From Arthrobacter sp. Leaf234 (GTDB taxonomy: Bacteria; Actinomycetota; Actinomycetes; Actinomycetales; Micrococcaceae): a stretch of DNA of 64,000 nucleotides. Position 1 is the stretch's first letter; every line of letters begins with the position of its first letter. The stretch spans positions 478,797 to 542,796 of the forward strand of contig NZ_LMLU01000001.1 in assembly GCF_001422665.1 (NCBI RefSeq). The letters are read 5' to 3'. The position numbers and the translations under genes were made by a program. Shown here in pieces: positions 1 to 8,049 of this stretch. The notes under the pieces were generated by a model that was not told where the DNA came from, ran no database searches, and saw only the letters and a program-made list of their open reading frames with translations.

Positions 1-1
1 C

Positions 2-220
2 CTCCTGACCATGTACGACGGGAGAACGAACCTCGCGGCCCAGGTGGCGGCTGAGGTGAGGGAGCATTTCCCCGAGCAGGTGCTGAAGGCTGTGGTACCC
101 CGCTCGGTGCGGATCTCCGAAGCCCCCAGCTACCAGCAGACCGTCATGACCTACGATCCGTCCTCGAGTGGGGCGCTGTCCTATCAGGAAGCTGCCGCGG
201 AAATAGCCTCGCGTTCATAG
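2..220 (+). CDS. parA: Chromosome-partitioning ATPase ParA, C-terminal end (cut by window edge)
   Basis: The window opens inside this gene, and the last ~73 codons are visible. The segment with VVPRSVRISEAPSY followed by a Ser/Gly-rich stretch and AYxEAAxE-like ending (here SYQEAAAEIASRS) is the conserved C-terminus of chromosomal ParA/Soj. This P-loop ATPase works with ParB-parS to segregate origins. The Walker motifs lie upstream of the window. The gene is 73 nt upstream of parB on the same strand, the usual parAB operon order. Identification rests on the C-terminal motif and on the neighbour. Confidence 0.93.
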   Translation, partial: LLTMYDGRTNLAAQVAAEVREHFPEQVLKAVVPRSVRISEAPSYQQTVMTYDPSSSGALSYQEAAAEIASRS

Positions 221-293
221 GAGTTGTGGGTCCGGGTGATCCGAACCCCTGAACAGTACTGGTGGGCATGGGTCCACACCCGGAAGGAATGAC

Positions 294-1775
294 ATGGTTG
301 AGAAACGGCGCGGATTGGGTCGAGGACTGGGTGCTCTGATTCCGAGTGCACCCGCTGAGGAGGAGCCAGAGGTTCTGCCTGCAGTGGAGCCGGTCGGCGC
401 GTCCCGTGACGTCCCTCAGACGGACAGCAGTGATCGCAAGCAGGGTAGCCGGCCTGTCGATCTGTTCTTCGAACGCGTGACCGAGGAAGACGTGGCAGAG
501 CAGCCACGTTCGTATTCCTCCGCGCTGCGCAGCGGGATCAACAAGAATGTCCAAGATGCGCAAACGAAGCGCGTTGGTAAGACGTCCCGTAAAGCTGCGT
601 CCGGTGAAGCGAAGAGGTCATCTACGTCAGAGGCGGGAGACAACGCCGCATCGGCCGCGGCCCCCGGGCAATCAATGTCAACGCCGGCTGAGCCCCGGGA
701 ACAGGGCGATGTCTCGGAGCGGGATGCCCCCGATGAAACGGACACGACGATATCCCAGGTCACGGGACATGCGCACGACGACCAGCGGTCGGCGCAGGCG
801 GCCACACCAAGCGCTGGCCGGGAAGAGGGATCGGTTCCCGGCGGTCGCGCCGAAGCTGCCACCCCTGTTCCACGTGAAACGACCGGTAGCGGTCGGTCCG
901 CCGTTTCCGTCAGCGCCGATGTCGTGGCTGGGGCTGATGCGGGTGCGGGTCTGGTCGAGGTACCCGGCGCGACCTTCGCGGACCTGCCGCTGGACGCGAT
1001 CCACCCGAACCGCAAGCAGCCCCGCGTCGAGTTCAACGAGGACGAGCTCTCGGAACTGGTTCACTCGATCCGCGAAATCGGCGTTCTGCAACCGATCGTC
1101 GTCAGGCCGTCGCAGGAGCCAGGAGAACCCCGGTACGAACTGGTGATGGGTGAGCGTCGGTGGCGAGCTTCGCGTGAAGCCGGTATGGAGACGATCCCCG
1201 CCATCATCCGTGTCACTCTCGACGACGACCTCCTGCGGGATGCTCTTCTGGAGAACCTTCACCGGAGCGCGTTGAATCCACTGGAAGAGGCAGCGGCGTA
1301 CCAGCAGCTTCTCGATGATTTCGGGTGCTCGCATGACGAACTCGCAGGACGTCTGGGACGGTCCCGTCCTCAGATCTCCAACACACTGCGGCTGATGAAG
1401 CTCCCCCCGCTCGTGCAACGTCGGGTGGCCGCCGGAGTTCTTTCAGCAGGCCACGCCCGTGCACTGCTCGGCCTTGCAGATCCTGCCGATATGGAGAAGC
1501 TGGCTCAGAGAATCGTAGCCGAAGGGTTGTCTGTTCGGTCCACCGAGGAGATCGTTGCCCTCAGTGGCGGTTTGAGGCGCGCTTCGAAGCCTTTCATGCC
1601 GAAGGATGGCGCTCGTCACGAACGGCTCGACTACTTGGCAACCTCCCTCGCTGATCGGTTGGACACCAGTGTGAAGATCACGTTGGGCGCCAAGAAGGGC
1701 CGCGTCAGCATCGAGTTCGCGAGTGTAGATGACCTGAACAGGATTATCGGTGTTCTAGCCCCGGCTCCTGAGTAG
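294..1775 (+). CDS. parB: Chromosome-partitioning protein ParB (CTP-dependent parS clamp) with long N-terminal linker
   Basis: A 493-residue ParB. The N-terminus (EKRRGLGRGLGALIP) is the short ParA-stimulating peptide. The ParB/Srx-like domain starts near residue 228 (LDAIHPNRKQPR). The CTP-binding box GERRWRA is at 286-292, followed by the ENLHR box. The parS-reading helix-turn-helix follows (LAGRLGRSRPQISNTLRLMK), then the dimerisation domain. Between the peptide and the core are about 200 residues rich in Ala, Ser, Glu, Thr and Arg with no recognisable fold. Related ParBs are usually 320-380 residues, so the extra length is in this linker. The start is ATG with GGAAGGA 5 nt upstream. A parS site lies inside the linker-coding sequence at 866-881. 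Confidence 0.95.
   Translation: MVEKRRGLGRGLGALIPSAPAEEEPEVLPAVEPVGASRDVPQTDSSDRKQGSRPVDLFFERVTEEDVAEQPRSYSSALRSGINKNVQDAQTKRVGKTSRKAASGEAKRSSTSEAGDNAASAAAPGQSMSTPAEPREQGDVSERDAPDETDTTISQVTGHAHDDQRSAQAATPSAGREEGSVPGGRAEAATPVPRETTGSGRSAVSVSADVVAGADAGAGLVEVPGATFADLPLDAIHPNRKQPRVEFNEDELSELVHSIREIGVLQPIVVRPSQEPGEPRYELVMGERRWRASREAGMETIPAIIRVTLDDDLLRDALLENLHRSALNPLEEAAAYQQLLDDFGCSHDELAGRLGRSRPQISNTLRLMKLPPLVQRRVAAGVLSAGHARALLGLADPADMEKLAQRIVAEGLSVRSTEEIVALSGGLRRASKPFMPKDGARHERLDYLATSLADRLDTSVKITLGAKKGRVSIEFASVDDLNRIIGVLAPAPE
866..881. other. parS site 1 (inside parB)
   Basis: TGTTCCACGTGAAACG has one mismatch from the 14-bp core GTTTCACGTGAAAC. It lies in the part of parB that encodes the linker (residues PVPRETT). 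A parS inside the parB gene is also known in Bacillus subtilis. Confidence 0.85.
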
Positions 1776-1860
1776 GAATGGTCGCCCGCCCTGAGTCGCG
1801 AGTTCGATGATCTGCGCGGCGCAATCATGGGCGCTCGAGGTACTCGATAGCGGTGCGTGG

Positions 1861-1876
1861 TGTTTCACGTGAAACG
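1861..1876. other. parS site 2
   Basis: TGTTTCACGTGAAACG contains a perfect 14-bp palindromic parS core, 86 bp after the parB stop codon. Confidence 0.93.
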
Positions 1877-2297
1877 CCGTCGCCGGAGGACCGTTACCGA
1901 TCATCGGGGGGGCGGATCTTTGGGTGGGCGGTGGTTCTTTCGCTGGAGAATCCGCACCGGGCTTCAGCCCGTGCGTTGTGGATTCGTTCTCCTTGATACG
2001 GCGTGTGCAGGAGTGAGCTGACCAGGTGCTGCTCGGCATCCGCCGTTGTCTGGGCTCCTCACAAGCTGCTTGCACCGTGGCGGCAGCTGAGATTCCGCGC
2101 AGTATGAAGTAGAAGAACAGTGATGAGGAGGAAGAGGCTCCAGACCTCGTGCTCCCGGTCGGCAAACGGCTCGCCCCGCTGTTCAGGCTCTGGTACAGCG
2201 TGATTGTCGCCACAAAACTGGTCACCTGTACAGCCGAAGACACGCATTATGCAGGTCTGCCAGGTACTACCCGACGGAGTTGGCCGGGTGTTTTCCT

Positions 2298-2313
2298 CGT
2301 TTCACGTGGAACA
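2298..2313. other. parS site 3
   Basis: CGTTTCACGTGGAACA has one mismatch to the core. Read on the opposite strand it is GTTCCACGTGAAAC, the same variant as sites 1, 6 and 7. Confidence 0.85.
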
Positions 2314-2657
2314 TAAGGAGCTTTGTCGTGCGATCGTGGGAATGCTCCTTCTAACGACCGGGCTTTTCCAGCCCTATCAGACCGAAGGTCTCATATACCT
2401 TTCGTCACCAAGAGGATTTCGTGCTGACAGCCCTGGTCAGGGAGCGTCAGGGTCGTGTGGGGTGCCGCTCAGAAGGCCACCACGGCGGGCTGAGGCAGGG
2501 ACCATCTCCGTCTGTCGGCCATACACTGCGCCATGCCTGCGGCGGAAGAGCCCGCTGGAAGGGCTCACGGTCGACCCCCGCTGGCATCTTGAAGACCTGG
2601 AGGGCAGCCGAGCCCCATATGGCGCGATCGTCCTGCTATGAGGCCACATCACTGCTG

Positions 2658-2673
2658 TGTTTCACGTGAAACG
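2658..2673. other. parS site 4
   Basis: TGTTTCACGTGAAACG contains a perfect parS core. Confidence 0.93.
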
Positions 2674-3211
2674 AGGAGCATGAGTAGTCACAACGAGCTC
2701 ATTTGGCTCCGAGTCAGCTCACTATCGGGTCTTCGGGGCGGTCGCCTCCCCTGAACGAATACCATTCTCTCTGGTCCTTGTTGCGAGATCGATGCTGAAG
2801 TGCATCAGGCCCGGGAGCAACACGTGTCCTATCGATCCCTCTCACCGATCTGTGGTCAGCGATCCGCATACCGTCGGATGCTGGCGCAGTCGGGCAGCTC
2901 CGGCCGCCGAAGCCCGATCCAGGTCCGATTCTGAGGCCTATTCTTCACCTAAGCTGGCGCCGGCGCTTCGGAAGCTGCGCTCCAGCCATTTCAGGATGAC
3001 ACAGTCGATTGAAGTGGGCCAAAGGTCCGCAGCTCTTCGTCCTCTGTGAGCGGATCAACGGCCCGGAGTCGGCTTGATCAGGATGGGTGCTTTTGCGCGG
3101 GAGGCGCGACCGCGGCAGCTGCGTCCTCAGTGGTCTCACACGTGACACGGAGGCGCTTCTGCTGACGTCCTTGGGGACTTCGGCTCCTCGAATTGTCTCC
3201 TATGGACTCCC

Positions 3212-3227
3212 GGTTTCACGTGAAACG
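3212..3227. other. parS site 5
   Basis: GGTTTCACGTGAAACG contains a perfect parS core. Confidence 0.92.
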
Positions 3228-3480
3228 ACGGCCGAAAGCCGAGAGTCGAACTGTCGACGAACAGCGCCGGTAGAACTCATCGGACTGATGGTGTGGCCAC
3301 ACACCGTTGCAGCGGGCTTGGTGAGTGGTGCAGCAGTCGTTCTTCAGCGCTAATTCAGCAGACTACGCTCACTCTCCCTCAATCGATCCGCCGAGCGGTC
3401 GGTCGCGCCGCAGTGCGATCCGTGCGAAGGATGCCAATGATGGGGCACGGTGCGCATGGATGGCACGTGCAAACCCGAGA

Positions 3481-3720
3481 GTTCGAGCGTTCGTGGATCC
3501 GGGAGTCCGGGAGTCCCCGAGTTGGCGAGTTGGCGAAACGGAGCGTCAGCGAGATGGCGAGAGGGTGACAGGTCGAGAGTCTGAGACGGCGATAGGGTGA
3601 CAGCGCGGGAGAACCAGGGGGTGAGATAGCGAGCCGGCGAGAGGGTGACGGGGCGAGAAAACGAGGGGGCGAGAAGCCGAGATGGTCAGACCGCGACACC
3701 GTGAGATCGAGAAACCGAGG
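3481..3720. repeat. Array of about 30 degenerate octamers (8-bp period, purine-rich on +)
   Basis: Cut every 8 nt from 3481, the sequence reads as about 30 consecutive octamers with loose consensus GNNNGYGA. Examples are GTCCGGGA, GTTGGCGA (twice in a row at 3521-3536), GATGGCGA, GAGGGTGA (3561 and 3641), GATAGCGA, GCCGGCGA and GGGGGCGA. By eye 23 of the 30 units end in GA. The array starts and stops without a gene and lies between parS sites 5 and 6. All three forward frames and their complements would give 8-residue periodic peptides, as expected of a DNA-level repeat and not of a protein. Its function is unknown. It may be decayed slippage DNA, or a structural element of the partition region. 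Confidence 0.75.
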
Positions 3721-3856
3721 TTCGCAGGGCTTCGCTGCCGGTCAACCGGTCGAGAGCGGCACCGCTTCGGCGGAGGACGGCGCCTCGTGGTCAACAAGAC
3801 CACGGGAGCTGTCGTCAGGGAAGACACGACGCAGATCGGCTGCCCTCGGGCGTTTC

Positions 3857-3872
3857 TGTTCCACGTGAAACG
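3857..3872. other. parS site 6
   Basis: TGTTCCACGTGAAACG, the one-mismatch variant also seen at site 1. Confidence 0.87.
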
Positions 3873-4146
3873 TACACGCTGATCGGTGGTTCCGAGCTAG
3901 ATTCGACTGCGCGGAGTCGCGGTATGCAGTGGTGGGAGTAGTCCGGATTTCTTGTGGAGCTGTGCGACGCTACCAGTGCACTTCCCTGTAGTGAGAGTGC
4001 GGTCGGGGACGAGAACGTCCTGTCTACAGCTGGAATAGCGTGGACTCTCCCCTGTGAAGGCCGTCCTCATACCCGGGTAAAAACATAAAGAGTTGTCAAG
4101 TGCCCAACTACCTCCTCATGTTCTCTTCCCGAGTGACTGTCCTATG

Positions 4147-4162
4147 CGTTCCACGTGAAACA
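4147..4162. other. parS site 7
   Basis: CGTTCCACGTGAAACA, the one-mismatch variant; last site of the cluster before trxA. Confidence 0.87.
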
Positions 4163-4807
4163 TTGACAGCTGTGTTCAGTTCGAGGCGATCAGGAGGTGG
4201 GAAAGAAGTGCGATGTCCGGCCCTTACGTTGTGAAGCCTGCCAGGGCAGAAGAATCTTGAAGCATTACCGCCGACGAACCTCTGTCCAGGTCGTGACAGG
4301 GACCCGTATCGACGTGGCTCAGCGATCGCCGTAGTGGGCCCATGAGGCTGCAATCGGCGTAGGGCACTGTCGTGTGCGAGACAGTGATACCGCCCGTTGC
4401 TCCCGGGTTGGCATCGGGTCATGAGCCGAGTTCCTCCGTATGCAGGTCTTCAACGTGCTGGAAGTTTCGAGCGGGAGGATCAGGCACGCTCCGATCAGAC
4501 AGTCCGACGAAGGATCATGGCCGGGGTATTACGAGGGTGAAACGGACTATGAAACGCTGCGCTGGGCGAGTCGAAAGTCGCCACGAGTCGGCATGGATGC
4601 CTAGCCCTCCTGATCGCCACCCCTCCCCGATTTCCCCACTCCTCGCGTGCTCGGGGACGGTTTCCAGTCACCACGTGCGGCGTTGCGTGATCGACGTGGA
4701 CGATCGAGGGTCGGGGCAGGTGACGGCGTACCAGGGCGGTCCTGCTAGATGAGGGTGGACGGTATGTCTCGAGAGCCATCCGTGACGCCTCTTGTGTCCC
4801 GCAGCAT

Positions 4808-4838
4808 GAAAAAGGGACCCGCCTGTCGGCGGGTCCCT
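4808..4838 (-). terminator. Rho-independent terminator of trxB-trxA
   Basis: A perfect 11-bp stem (AGGGACCCGCC at 4813-4823 and GGCGGGTCCCT at 4828-4838) with a 4-nt loop, followed on the minus strand by TTTTTC. It starts 16 nt after the trxA stop, so it fits an intrinsic terminator for the minus-strand operon. Confidence 0.85.
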
Positions 4839-4853
4839 CGGTACTCCAGGCGA

Positions 4854-5180
4854 TCAGTTGATGAAGGCCGCGAACTCCTGCTCGAGGACCTGCTTCGGCT
4901 TGGCGCCGATGGAAGTCGCCGCGACCTCGCCCCCCTTGAAGACGTACACGGCGGGGATCGAGGTGATTCCGTACTTCGCAGCGATGGCGGGGTTGTCGTC
5001 GACATTCACCTTGACGACATCGATCTTCTCAGCGTGCTCGGCGGCGATGTCGTCGAGGATGGGCGACAGCATGCGGCAGGGGCCGCACCATTCTGCCCAG
5101 AAATCCACGATGACGGGCTTGCTCGCCTGCAGGACGTCGGCGTCGAATGACGCGTCAGTCACATCCTTTGCGTTGCTCAT
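4854..5180 (-). CDS. trxA: Thioredoxin
   Basis: A cytosolic 108-residue thioredoxin, full length for the family. It contains the active-site motif WCGPC (in EWCGPCRMLSP), the buried Asp/Lys region before it (VIVDFWAEW) and the cis-proline loop (TSIPAVYVFKGG). It reduces protein disulfides using electrons from the TrxB encoded 25 nt upstream, so the two form an operon. The start is ATG with AAGGAG 7 nt upstream. A strong intrinsic terminator follows the gene. Confidence 0.97.
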   Translation of the reverse strand: MSNAKDVTDASFDADVLQASKPVIVDFWAEWCGPCRMLSPILDDIAAEHAEKIDVVKVNVDDNPAIAAKYGITSIPAVYVFKGGEVAATSIGAKPKQVLEQEFAAFIN

Positions 5181-5205
5181 TGCATTACTCCTTGTGATTG
5201 ATCGA

Positions 5206-6264
5206 TCAGAGGGAAGCGTTCTCGGACACGGCTTCTGCGGGCGGCGTGGGTACGCGCGCCGCTGTCTGGGATGCGCTCACGGTGTCTGCCAGATAGTGCT
5301 CGACGTCGAGAGCGGCCACGCATCCGCTGCCGGATGCGGTGATTGCCTGGCGATACGTCGGGTCGATGACATCGCCGGCGGCGAAGACGCCGGGGACCGA
5401 GGTCTTCGACGTCCGGCCCTGGACCGCGATGGTGCCCTCGACCGTCAACTCGAGCTGGTCTTTCACCAGATCGACACGAGGATCGTTACCAATAGCAACG
5501 AAGACACCGGTCACGTCGATATCGCTCGTCGTACCATCGACGACGTTCGCCAGTTTCAGTCCGGTGACCTTGTCGGATCCATGGATGCCGACGACCTCGG
5601 AGTTCCACAGGAAGGAGATCTTCTCGTGGGCGAAGGCGCGGTCCTGCATGATCTTCGACGCGCGGAGGGTGTCGCGGCGGTGGACCACCGTCACGGACCG
5701 CGCGAACTTGGTGAGGAAGAGCGCCTCCTCCATGGCTGAATCACCGCCGCCGACGACGGCGATGTCCTGGTCACGGAAGAAGAAGCCGTCGCATGTGGCA
5801 CACCAGCTGACACCGTGACCGGACAGGCGCTTCTCGTCGTCCAGGCCGATCTCGCGGTATTCGGATCCGGTGGAGATGATCACCGAGCGGGCCAGGAACT
5901 CCTCGCCGGTGGCGATGGTGAGCTTCTTGACGTCTCCGGAGAGTTCGGCCTTCACGACGTCCTCGTAGAGGATCTCGGTGCCGAATCGGCGGGCCTGCTT
6001 CTCGAACTGCTCCATGAGGTCCGGGCCCATGACACCCTCCGGGAACCCGGGGAAGTTCTCCACATCGGTGGTGTTCATCAGTTCACCGCCGGCCTTGACG
6101 GAGCTGGCGATCATCACGGGCTTCAGGTTCGCACGCGCCGTGTAGACGGCCGCCGTGTATCCGGACGGTCCTGACCCGACGATGATGACGTCGTGGATCT
6201 TCTGCTCGCCTTCGGTGCTGTGGGCGGTGGGCGTGTCCAACTGGACCTCGGTTTGGGTTGTCAC
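5206..6264 (-). CDS. trxB: Thioredoxin reductase (NADPH)
   Basis: A flavoprotein that passes electrons from NADPH to thioredoxin. It has the FAD-binding GxGxxG (IIVGSGPSGYTAAVYTA), the redox-active CATC (SWCATCDGFFF), the NADPH-binding GGGDSAMEEA, and the C-terminal FAD motif VFAAGDVIDPTYRQ. I choose the GTG at 6264 (MTTQTEVQLD...). It gives about 352 residues, close to family length, and has AAAGG upstream at rather long spacing. In-frame alternatives are an ATG at 6294 and a GTG at 6348, which only add an unconserved leader. The C-terminus carries a short Ala/Pro/Thr-rich tail (about 25 residues) after the last conserved motif. Confidence 0.95.
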   Translation of the reverse strand: MTTQTEVQLDTPTAHSTEGEQKIHDVIIVGSGPSGYTAAVYTARANLKPVMIASSVKAGGELMNTTDVENFPGFPEGVMGPDLMEQFEKQARRFGTEILYEDVVKAELSGDVKKLTIATGEEFLARSVIISTGSEYREIGLDDEKRLSGHGVSWCATCDGFFFRDQDIAVVGGGDSAMEEALFLTKFARSVTVVHRRDTLRASKIMQDRAFAHEKISFLWNSEVVGIHGSDKVTGLKLANVVDGTTSDIDVTGVFVAIGNDPRVDLVKDQLELTVEGTIAVQGRTSKTSVPGVFAAGDVIDPTYRQAITASGSGCVAALDVEHYLADTVSASQTAARVPTPPAEAVSENASL

Positions 6265-6432
6265 GTTCTCGAAAGACCTTTCTGTCTTCTCCATCGCTGA
6301 TATGGCCGGTCCGGTCACATCTGCGGACACTTCCCTCAACGGAACCACACATACGCTTATTCCGTCGACGACGCCGGCCGATGCTCGACGTCGGTTCCCT
6401 GTCGGGAGCGGTTGGTTCGGTGCTCGCCGCGG

Positions 6433-7977
6433 TCAGCTGACCCGGATCTCGGCGATCCTGAGGCCGAACGGATACTGGGCCTGGATGTTCGACAGGCGCG
6501 GCAGCTGGGTGAAGTTCACGATGACGAATTGTCCGGTGGGTGGTCCGTCTGCTCCGGAGGGGATGGGCAGCGATACGGTAGGGGACGTGAATCCGCCCTG
6601 GGCGATCTGCTCCGCTCCCTCGAGCGTCGGCTGATCATTGACGAGCACGGAGAAACTCCCGCCCGCTCCGTTGAGCTGCTCGATGGTCACCTGGGAGATG
6701 GTCGACTCCTCCTCGAGCTGGACGACCAGTGCCAGATTGGTCGCCAGTCCGCCGAAGCTGTCACTCGCGTACACCTGATTGCCCCAGAAGGTCGCCGGGT
6801 TGCCGTCGATGATCGACGGCAGGGTGACATCATTGGCCGCGTCGAGTCCCGGGTTGTCGGGCACCACACGGGTGATGCCGGTGATGACGGGAGTGACGGG
6901 AGCTTGGGTGGGTTCGGCGGTGGCAGTCTCTGCCGGGGCCGGCGCTGTGGCGTCCTCCGTAGCGGGAGCGGCGCTGGAGCGCTCCGTCGCGGGGTCGGCG
7001 ACGGGGTCGCCGTTGAAGATGGATCCGAGCTGCGTCGCCGCGAGGACCACCGCCACGACGAGGACCACGGTCAGCACGACGCCCACGAGGACCCGGGTGA
7101 ACCTGCGGCCGTTGCTGTCCTCGTCGTCGTACTCGTCCCGACCGGTGTCGTCGTACCCGTCGCTCCCGTCGCTGTCATCACTGGCATCCCTGTCGCCCGA
7201 GAGCGGGAAGAGGGAAGCCGCGCGGGCTGATGACGACGGCGACGAGGAGGCCGCGGCCGTTCCGGCTGCCAGGCCTGCCGCTCCCGCTCCGGCACCTGCT
7301 CCTCCGACGCCCGATGGGTGGTCTGCGTCCTCGGAGCACCGGTGCGGCTCGTCGACGGAGGATCCTCCCGGGCGGCGGTTCGGCGGCGGCGGAACGCGGT
7401 GGGAGGACGGTCGGTGGTCGGGTGCCGGCTCCGCGTCGACGGGCGGAAGGTCCGAGGTGTCGTCCTGCCGGGATTCCTCCGCGCCGTGGCGTCCGAAGCG
7501 TTCGCGGAGACCCGAGAGACGTGGTTTTCGCTGGTGCCGGGAGTCGTGATCGTCCTCGTGGTCGTCGTCGTAGGACTCGGGTTCGGTGGATCGCGGGCCA
7601 CCGAAGATCTCCGAGCCGAGGGTGTCCGTGAAAAACGGCTCCACGAAGGGCTGGTCCTCCCGCGGGGGATCCTGCTGGACGATCAGGTCCAGCATGTCCG
7701 CTGCCGGGGTGCGGTTGGTAACGAGGTAGGTGCCGGCGTCCGTGATGCCGAGATCGAGGACCTGGATGGCACTGTTCCTGTCCCCGGTGGCCAGGTCGCG
7801 AGCGCTGGCCGCCACCTGCGAGGCGTTGCCGGAGGAGGCGACGAGAATACTGACGGGCCGGTTGAGGACCTGATCGACGCCGTCGAGCACGAGATCCTTC
7901 TCAGCAGATGCCAGGACGTAGGCGGTCACCTTGTACCGGCCGCCCAGCACTGAACCGACGTCTACTGCTTCTGGCAC
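6433..7977 (-). CDS. MurJ-linked pseudokinase-like membrane protein with extracytoplasmic discoidin-like domain
   Basis: A 514-residue protein. The N-terminal part (residues 8-90, GGRYKVTAYVLASAEKD...) resembles the N-lobe of the Ser/Thr kinase fold, but no HRD, DFG or catalytic lobe follows. A long Asp/Arg/Ser/Pro-rich linker follows, then a single membrane segment near 297-320 (VLVGVVLTVVLVVAVVLAA). The extracytoplasmic C-terminus starts with a Thr/Ala/Pro-rich stalk and resembles the beta-sandwich F5/8-type domain. In M. tuberculosis these parts are fused C-terminally to the flippase MviN (Rv3910), with the pseudokinase recruiting FhaA. Here the same order is kept as two adjacent genes, 72 nt apart. 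I choose GTG at 7977, preceded by GGGAGGA at good spacing. Role in wall-synthesis control is inferred. Confidence 0.75.
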   Translation of the reverse strand: MPEAVDVGSVLGGRYKVTAYVLASAEKDLVLDGVDQVLNRPVSILVASSGNASQVAASARDLATGDRNSAIQVLDLGITDAGTYLVTNRTPAADMLDLIVQQDPPREDQPFVEPFFTDTLGSEIFGGPRSTEPESYDDDHEDDHDSRHQRKPRLSGLRERFGRHGAEESRQDDTSDLPPVDAEPAPDHRPSSHRVPPPPNRRPGGSSVDEPHRCSEDADHPSGVGGAGAGAGAAGLAAGTAAASSSPSSSARAASLFPLSGDRDASDDSDGSDGYDDTGRDEYDDEDSNGRRFTRVLVGVVLTVVLVVAVVLAATQLGSIFNGDPVADPATERSSAAPATEDATAPAPAETATAEPTQAPVTPVITGITRVVPDNPGLDAANDVTLPSIIDGNPATFWGNQVYASDSFGGLATNLALVVQLEEESTISQVTIEQLNGAGGSFSVLVNDQPTLEGAEQIAQGGFTSPTVSLPIPSGADGPPTGQFVIVNFTQLPRLSNIQAQYPFGLRIAEIRVS

Positions 7978-8049
7978 GTGTTCCTCCCGCGAGCATGGCT
8001 GATTTTTACCCATGCTACCGGTCACCCCGGCGTTTTCCGGGCGGCTGGG

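Larger units (their letters stand above)
1776..4807. other. Gene-free 3-kb segment with parS cluster
   Basis: I find no credible gene in about 3 kb. The open frames present are short, lack the strong G/C third-position bias of every neighbouring gene, overlap on both strands and resemble nothing I know. Local base composition looks less GC-rich than the flanks. The segment holds six parS sites (1861, 2298, 2658, 3212, 3857, 4147) and a 240-bp octamer array (3481-3720). In Mycobacterium tuberculosis the equivalent position between parB and trx carries Rv3916c and cwlM; I see no remnant of either. There is no DnaA-box cluster, so it does not look like oriC itself. It probably acts as the centromere-like loading zone for ParB. 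Confidence 0.7.

Noticed and set aside
1755..2243. A 162-codon minus-strand frame after parB, and similar frames through 4752
   Set aside because: No family resemblance, no G/C third-position bias, overlap with parS sites and with each other.
1776..4807. oriC inside the parS region
   Set aside because: I find no cluster of TTATCCACA boxes or AT-rich unwinding element here; oriC is more likely beyond parA, outside the window.
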